DNA from: Lunularia cruciata
Lineage: Eukaryota; Streptophyta; Marchantiopsida; Lunulariales; Lunulariaceae
Length of the DNA stretch: 64,000 bases
NCBI GenBank assembly: GCA_948567375.1
Contig: OX419761.1
Span: 18,726,501 to 18,790,500 of the forward strand
Direction: 5' to 3'
Within the stretch, counting starts at the first letter, position 1; every line of letters begins with the position of its first letter. Both the position numbers and the translations under genes were made by a program. Below are positions 58,340-64,000 of this stretch, piece by piece. The notes beneath the pieces were generated by a model. The model saw only the letters and a program-made list of their open reading frames with translations. It did not search any database and had not been told where the DNA came from.

Positions 58340-59189
58340 CAATAGGTGACTCAAACTTTTCTATTGGGATTTTTTGTTTTGCTTATTATCATGCTCAACA
58401 AACTCCATTTGGGTAATTTGTCAAGGTCATTAATTCTTGAGTGTACATTCAATAATGTAATGCCCAATTTGGCAATAATAAAAAGCAACCACCATTTGTT
58501 ATAATATTTCTCTATTTGTAGTGCCAAGTGGATTCCATTGGATAACATCAACCTCCATCTATACCGGCTCCTTCACCCAGATGTAATGTATTGGCAAGTT
58601 CTGTGAAGATCAAGGTTGAGACCAAATTGTTGTAACCAAGGAATCAAAGCACTCAACCATTGCATGACATCCTCCAATTGTTTGGGGTCCCACATGGTCA
58701 TTTCCAATTTGGGATGTGACTTCAAGCCCCTCACAAATCAACCCAAAACTTCACCTTCTAGTATATTTAGAATTTGCATTATGTTGTTTTGGAATTGAGT
58801 GATATAGCTTCTCACAAAACCAATTTATTTCAATTTTACCAATCTATGTCATGTAATATTTATAGCTTCAAATCTCCTAATTATTGCACTCTTGAATTCT
58901 TTATATGTTGAGATTGGTGCAACAAAATAGCATTCAACTTGCTTCACTTTGAATTGGCACCATAGTTTTACCACTCTATCCAATTAGCTTAAAGCCAAAA
59001 GAATTTATCTCCATTCATCTTGAAGATTTGTAGCTTCAAAATAATGTTCACAATCAAACACAAAATTCTCCATTGTGCTTGAGAGATTCTTACCTTCAAA
59101 TAACTTGGGCTTTGAAAATCTAATTTTCTCTTCTCCTTCTTGAAATGGTGCTTGTTCTACATGCTCTTGTTGTTGACGGTCTCTTCTTT
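58340..59189 (-). pseudogene. G4 gag remnant, 5' truncated
   Basis: Positionally equivalent to G1 gag. The knuckle region lies near 58430-58500. Near 59160-59189 it corresponds to the N-terminal QQEHVE segment of G1 gag and then stops at the repeat A junction. Confidence 0.7.
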
Positions 59190-59814
59190 ATTATTTATAT
59201 AGAGATAAAGGATGGTTCTATATTAGTCATGGTTAGCTAAATTTAGTCATGCTAAGATAGAAGGGACCTTACTTAAGAGGAATTAGAGAAGATGAGCACC
59301 ATTATTTTGGATTTTAGTGTGTTGACTTGGTATTATTCCTAGGTGTTTGGCTTTGAGGAAAGAGTTGAGAACTCTTTGACCCGCAAGCCTTTTTGTTTTG
59401 GATTCTTCTTTAGTCCAAGGATAGCCCATGTGAAGGAATCCTTGACTTAGTGGTTGGGTCAAGATAAGACCACATGCTTAAAGGAATATGCACATGTGAA
59501 TGGATATTCCTTTCTAGTTTTTGACTTTACTTGACTTTTAGTCTAGTAACTTGAGTTACTGCGGTAATTAGTAACTTTGGTATGTAACTATTTCACAAGT
59601 ATATAAACAAGGGGTGAGGAGGTACTCATCATCCTTTCATTTGCAACTATCTCTCTCTCATTTATGAGTTCTCTAGTGAGCAATGTCTTGAGTCTTGGAG
59701 TGTTAGCCTTGGAGGAGTATGATGGAGTTGGGGTTCCTTGACTTCTTAGTCCATGGTGCGCTACCATAATAGCCATTAGAGGTTCATCTTGAGTGAGACA
59801 CAAGCCGGCTCACA
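59190..59814 (-). mobile_element. LTR-like repeat A, copy 3 (truncated)
   Basis: Reverse complement of copy 1, ending CCGGCTCACA at 59814. About the last 75 bases of the unit (the end with GGGTGTTACA) are missing at the left, at the junction with G4 gag. The conserved small frame lies at 59588-59803. Sequence is much closer to copy 1 than to copy 2. Confidence 0.75.
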
Positions 59815-59899
59815 ATACAAGATATTGAAAGGATCTTTTTGTGAATCATTCTTGAACTTTATATATACCTTCAAGTGTATCTACATCGTGGTGATTCCT

Positions 59900-61250
59900 A
59901 CTATCATGGAAGATTTATGAGGAATCTTCAAATCAGGTTGTTGTGACAAGGCATCAAGAATGAAATGAAACTTTCTAAGTTTATACTTAAACCTGATATA
60001 AAAAAATAATAATTTTTCCTCCCATTGATGATGCCTACTCCTCATGTATTCTAAATGTAAAGTCTACAACAAGAGTTTGTGATCAAGGTATATTATCACT
60101 TGTTCTCCAAGAGATAATGTGTCATACCTTTGTTGCATATACTATTGTTAGTTTTTTTTCATCTCAAGTGGAATAATTCATTTCTATTGCATTTAATTGT
60201 CAAGATAAAAAAGCAATGGAATGCAATCTATCTAGGATTCTTATTGTAACACAATTCTAATTGCAAAGTTAAAAGCAACAAAATCAATCACACAAGGTAG
60301 TTGAGGATCATATAGTTGGAGGGATGGATCTTGAAGACACAGTCTCCTTAAGTTTCTTGAAAGCTACTTCTTGCTTGGTGGTGCACTCAAAGCTTGTTGA
60401 CTTTCCCTAAAGATCAATCAATTCTCTGGCTACATGAGCATAATCATGGATGAACTATTGGTAAAATCTTATCAAACCATTAAATCTCTAAAATTTTACA
60501 GCATCCTTAGGAATAGGCCAATTGGTATGCCTTGATTTTCTCCTCTTCTATATTTATCCTCTTCATTGAAACCTTATTGCCCAAGAAGTAACTTCTTTTT
60601 ACCAAAAGGCATACTTGTACTTCTTGGAGTAGAACTTTCATTATCATAGTTAGGTTAAGACTTCTCATATGTAATTCTTGTGTTTCATCTCCATCTTACT
60701 AGAAATTAAAATTTCATCCAAGAACATTATCACATTTTGATCCAATATCCCTTCTAACACCCTATGCATTTGATCTATGAAAATTGTCAAAGCATTAGTG
60801 AGATCAAAAGTTAAAACTCTCCATTCACAATGCACATACCTTGCACAAAAGATAATCTTCTACACATCTTCATTAATTGAAATCTGCCAATAGCCACTTT
60901 GAAGATCCAACTTTGAGAAGTATTCTCCTCCACTTAATTGATATAACAAGTCATCAATTTAAGGCAAGAGATACTCATTCTCAAGGTTTTTTTTATTAAG
61001 ACCATGGTAATCAATATAGAATTGAAACACTACATCTCTCTTGAGTACAAATAGTACCGGTGATGCCCAAAGAGATGTATTACATCATATGAAATCCTTC
61101 TCCAAAAAATCAATCAAAGTTCTTTTAACTCCTTTGGTGAGAGCTGATAGATTGGTCTATGCACTAGGAGGTTACTTGGTAGCAACTCAATCTTGAAAAG
61201 ACTTACCTCAATCAAAGAATAATCCCTTTGGAAGGTCATTTGGAAATAAT
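59900..61250 (-). pseudogene. G5 reverse transcriptase and partial RNase H
   Basis: Minus-strand reading has the RT active site FLDEILISS near 60700-60730, where the second catalytic Asp is Glu. The upstream RT blocks lie at about 60860-61200. The RNase H segment near 60020-60050 reads RSRHH where G1 and G4 carry TGA. Many frameshifts. Confidence 0.78.
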
Positions 61251-61559
61251 TTTGCAAATTCTTGAATTATTTAATCAATCATTGTTTTCTTTTCCTCATA
61301 TGATTCTTCTTGTGAAAAAGCTTGATTCACACAACAAACAAAAAGCATATTTTCCCAGCTTGTTCTACCATCACAATGCTAACAAACTTCCCATCTTGGG
61401 ACAAACTACTCTTAGGTGTCTTTCTATAGATGCCAAACAATTAGTAATCCTTACCTTGGTGTTGTACTTGATTTTATCATGGATCCTAATCAAATTGAAC
61501 TCTACAATATTCAAGACAATGAAGACCTACAACAATGTTGTAATGTAAGGGCACTATTA

Positions 61560-61860
61560 AAAATCTCATACTCTTAGTACTCCTTCCTAATCTCCAAGGC
61601 AATAAGATGTGAGGTATGGAGTTTAGAACTCTTTCTACCATCCACCATCATCAATTTACTAATAAATAAAATTTTTTTAAGCATATATAATTCCTTTGCT
61701 AATTACATGAACATGCAATTCTCAAAACTAAAAGAATCAACCAAAATTATACAATCACAATTGCATATCATACCTATAACCACAATCAAATTTTCATACC
61801 TTGCAAGTGAATCAAAATCAAATCAAACTAAAGCAAGCTTGCATAGGTCAAGTATTCAAT
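61560..61860 (-). pseudogene. G5 protease remnant
   Basis: On the minus strand the active-site region reads LVDSFSFENCM near 61720-61750, against LVDFGSSENCM in G1. The glycine is gone. The frame is broken. Confidence 0.65.
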
Positions 61861-61879
61861 CCTATTGGAACTAATCAAG

Positions 61880-63000
61880 TTTTGAGCAATTGGCTCAATA
61901 TCTACTATTGGAACTTTTTGTTCTTTTGATCATCATACTATTAGAACTCTACTTGGGAAATTTGTCAAAGTTATTTATTCTTTCTTGGACATTTAGCAAT
62001 ACAATATCCAATTTGGTAACAATAAAAGCAGCCACCATTTTGTCACAATCTTTCTCTATCTGCAATGTTAAGTGGTCTACATTGGATGATATTAATCTCC
62101 ATTGGTGTAAGTTCCTCCACCCATGTGTGGTATGTTTGAAGGTTCGATAAAAGTCTCAATCAAGACCATGTTGTGGCAACCAAGGAATCAAAGCGCTTGA
62201 CCAATTGCACGGCTTCTTCCAAATTTTCCAAATTGTTGTGCATGGTTTTTCTAATCTGGTGTATAATTTCAATCATCTCAAAACCAATCTAGCTTTGCCT
62301 TCCAACATCTTTGATGTAGATCCTAATAGAACTAATTTGCTTCAATTTGCCAATTCATCTTGTGTGGCTTGTGAAATATTCATTTCTTAGAATCTTTTAA
62401 TTATTGCACTCTTGAGTTATTCCATGTCAAGATTGGAGCAAAAAGTTACTATTGAGCTTGCTCTACTTGGAATTGCCACCATTGTTTTTCCACTCTATCT
62501 TATTGGCTCAAAACAAAGATGATATGTCCTTGTTCATCTAGAAGATTTATAACTTCAAAGTATGAAACAAAATCAAATACAAATTTTTCTACTTCAATCT
62601 ATAGATTCTTGCATTCAAATATCTTTGGTTTTGGAAACCAAACTCAATCTTGTCCTTCTCAAAATGCTACTCTCTCAATTTGCTTTTGTTGTTGACTATC
62701 ATAATTTCTCTTGTCTAATAATCAATTATGATGCTCAATTTGTTACCACATAGCATTTATAACTTTGGGAATCATCACCATGGTTACTACTCTACCAAAC
62801 TACCTAATTGTAAATGTCTATGTTTATATGTTAATACAACATATCCATTGCTCTCCATAAGTACAATTGGAAGTTTGAATACCTCATTGCACAAGATGAT
62901 CATGTTTAGAAAATTCTAACTCAAAGCATGAAATGATATTTTGGTGGTACATGAATATTGCAATCCCAATGAATGATGTTTTGGTAGTACATGGGCACAA
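61880..63000 (-). pseudogene. G5 gag remnant
   Basis: Corresponds in order to G1 gag, with the knuckle region near 61970-62040 and N-terminal sequence to about 63000. No usable frame. Confidence 0.65.
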
Positions 63001-63073
63001 AAATCCCAATGGTTTGGGTAAATGGTTTTGGTAATTCATAGATTTTATCCATCCTATTTATGTTTAATCCAAA

Positions 63074-63430
63074 TATAAAAGACCAAGGAGAGAAATAGGA
63101 AAACGGAAGGCTTATAGGAACTCTAAAATGAGTGAAACTCCACATGCCTAGCTTGAGCTTGGCTTTGGAGTTCATAAGTTACTAAGTACAAGAAGCTTAC
63201 AAGGAAGGTTCCTTCTAGAAGCCATCTTTCTTAGAATGCAAACTAAGCTAGCTATTTACTTGGCATGTAAGCTAATCTAGCCATCAACTTGGTGTACAAG
63301 TTACTCAATCCTTGGAAAGTTCTTAGAAGCTTCTTGTATAATTTTAGAACATTTTTAGAATTTTTTAGATATATGCTAGTTCTACCCCCTTTTAGCTATA
63401 TTTAGCTTTTACTACCTCCATACTATTACA
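63074..63430 (-). repeat. G5 5' LTR
   Basis: Plus-strand ends TATAAAAGACC (TG mutated to TA) and CCATACTATTACA. The adjacent primer site is degraded (minus strand TGGATTAAACA). 357 bp, the shortest LTR of the family here. Confidence 0.78.
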
Positions 63431-64000
63431 TAACGCATTATTTTTCTCTCTAATGGCTACTTCTTATATATAATATATTCAGTAATATTGATCACCAAAC
63501 AAGATGGAGGTATTATTTTCTCCAAAGGATTTTTGGATCTTAAGCATGACTTGGATTGGTCTCTCTTGTCAATAGTTTTCAGAAACAATTTTTCTACTTC
63601 AACTTTCTTAATGCTATAGTCTATCATAAATATTGCAAGGCCTAAACTCCTTGCAAAACTAAACAATATAGTCAAGATTGAAAAAAATGCACATATGGTT
63701 AAGTAAATATCCACTAGACTACAGAAATAAATCTTAACTTGTTGGACACAAGGTCATATTTGGAACTTATATGGGAATTTCTAGAGTAAATCCTTGATCT
63801 AATGATTTGAGTGCCCAAACTTGATGTAGTGTATTATCAAGCATTAAATATTTTTCTTGTTGGATAACATTTGAGAATATTACTAATACACAATCACTTA
63901 CCAACATCAAGTTAATGGCTACTTACCAACACACTTTCATTTATTGGAGCTATAAAAATACATAATAGTTTTTACATGTAGGAAATGATGACAATTAATA
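63431..64000. other. AT-rich sequence, no gene seen
   Basis: An 85-codon minus-strand frame (63457-63714) has a hydrophobic start but no recognised family. Nothing else stands out before the window ends. Confidence 0.35.

Larger units (their letters stand above)
54410..59189 (-). mobile_element. G4: chromovirus lacking its 5' end
   Basis: Minus-strand relative of G1, with a 3' LTR at 54410-54871. Right to left on its own strand: gag from 59189, protease, RT, RNase H, integrase and chromodomain-type tail down to 54880. Its gag is cut at about 59189 by repeat A copy 3, so the 5' LTR and primer site are absent. It is inserted in G3 and is therefore younger than G3. Confidence 0.88.
59815..63430 (-). 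mobile_element. G5: chromovirus lacking its 3' end
   Basis: Minus-strand relative of G1 with a 5' LTR at 63074-63430. It runs through gag and protease to RT and the start of RNase H, and is cut at 59815 by repeat A. Integrase, chromodomain and 3' LTR are absent. G4 retains the 3' half and G5 the 5' half of related elements, with repeat A between them. They are too diverged to be one split copy, because both contain RT, protease and gag. Confidence 0.85.

Overview
This looks like nuclear DNA of a land plant. The evidence is spliced genes with GT-AG introns, and plant-type families: a cytosolic GH85 endo-beta-N-acetylglucosaminidase, a cinnamyl-alcohol-dehydrogenase-type reductase and a folate-receptor-like membrane protein. 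These sit inside a sea of Ty3/gypsy chromoviruses primed by initiator-Met tRNA. The sequence does not fix the lineage. The compact introns and long nested-retroelement blocks would suit a seed-free plant, but that is a guess.

Layout. 1-21.27 kb is nested transposon debris. It holds an LTR-like repeat A (417-1108, again at 12272-12957), a minus-strand gag remnant broken by a solo LTR (2729-3473), a structurally complete chromovirus G1 (4157-9738, TAAAA target duplication on both sides), a minus-strand LINE remnant (about 14.94-17.25 kb) and an internally deleted minus-strand chromovirus G2 (17255-21272).

21.3-36.2 kb is a gene island of three genes whose reading frames can be followed intact through every exon: ENGase (11 exons, 722 codons, plus strand), a folate-receptor-like protein (4 exons, 322 codons, plus strand) and a CAD-type alcohol dehydrogenase (6 exons, 377 codons, minus strand, convergent with the previous gene). 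I see no pathway linking the three. All three have very short upstream reading frames close to the main start codon.

36.2-51 kb is AT-rich repeat territory. It has an 84-bp tandem repeat, a degenerate minus-strand gypsy element (RNase H and integrase) next to an unfamiliar coiled-coil ORF, a 1.3-kb direct duplication, a PIF/Harbinger-like transposase remnant, a foldback element and microsatellites.

51-64 kb is another nest: plus-strand gypsy G3 is cut in its integrase by the LTR of minus-strand chromovirus G4. G4 in turn abuts a truncated third copy of repeat A, which abuts minus-strand chromovirus G5.

All transposon reading frames carry premature stops or active-site changes, so nothing here looks able to move on its own. 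I found no novel multi-gene system. The most testable oddities are the uORFs of the three genes, the shared DFG protease motif of the chromovirus family, and a short reading frame kept in all three copies of repeat A. Splice sites, domain calls and copy alignments were read by eye, without database searches.
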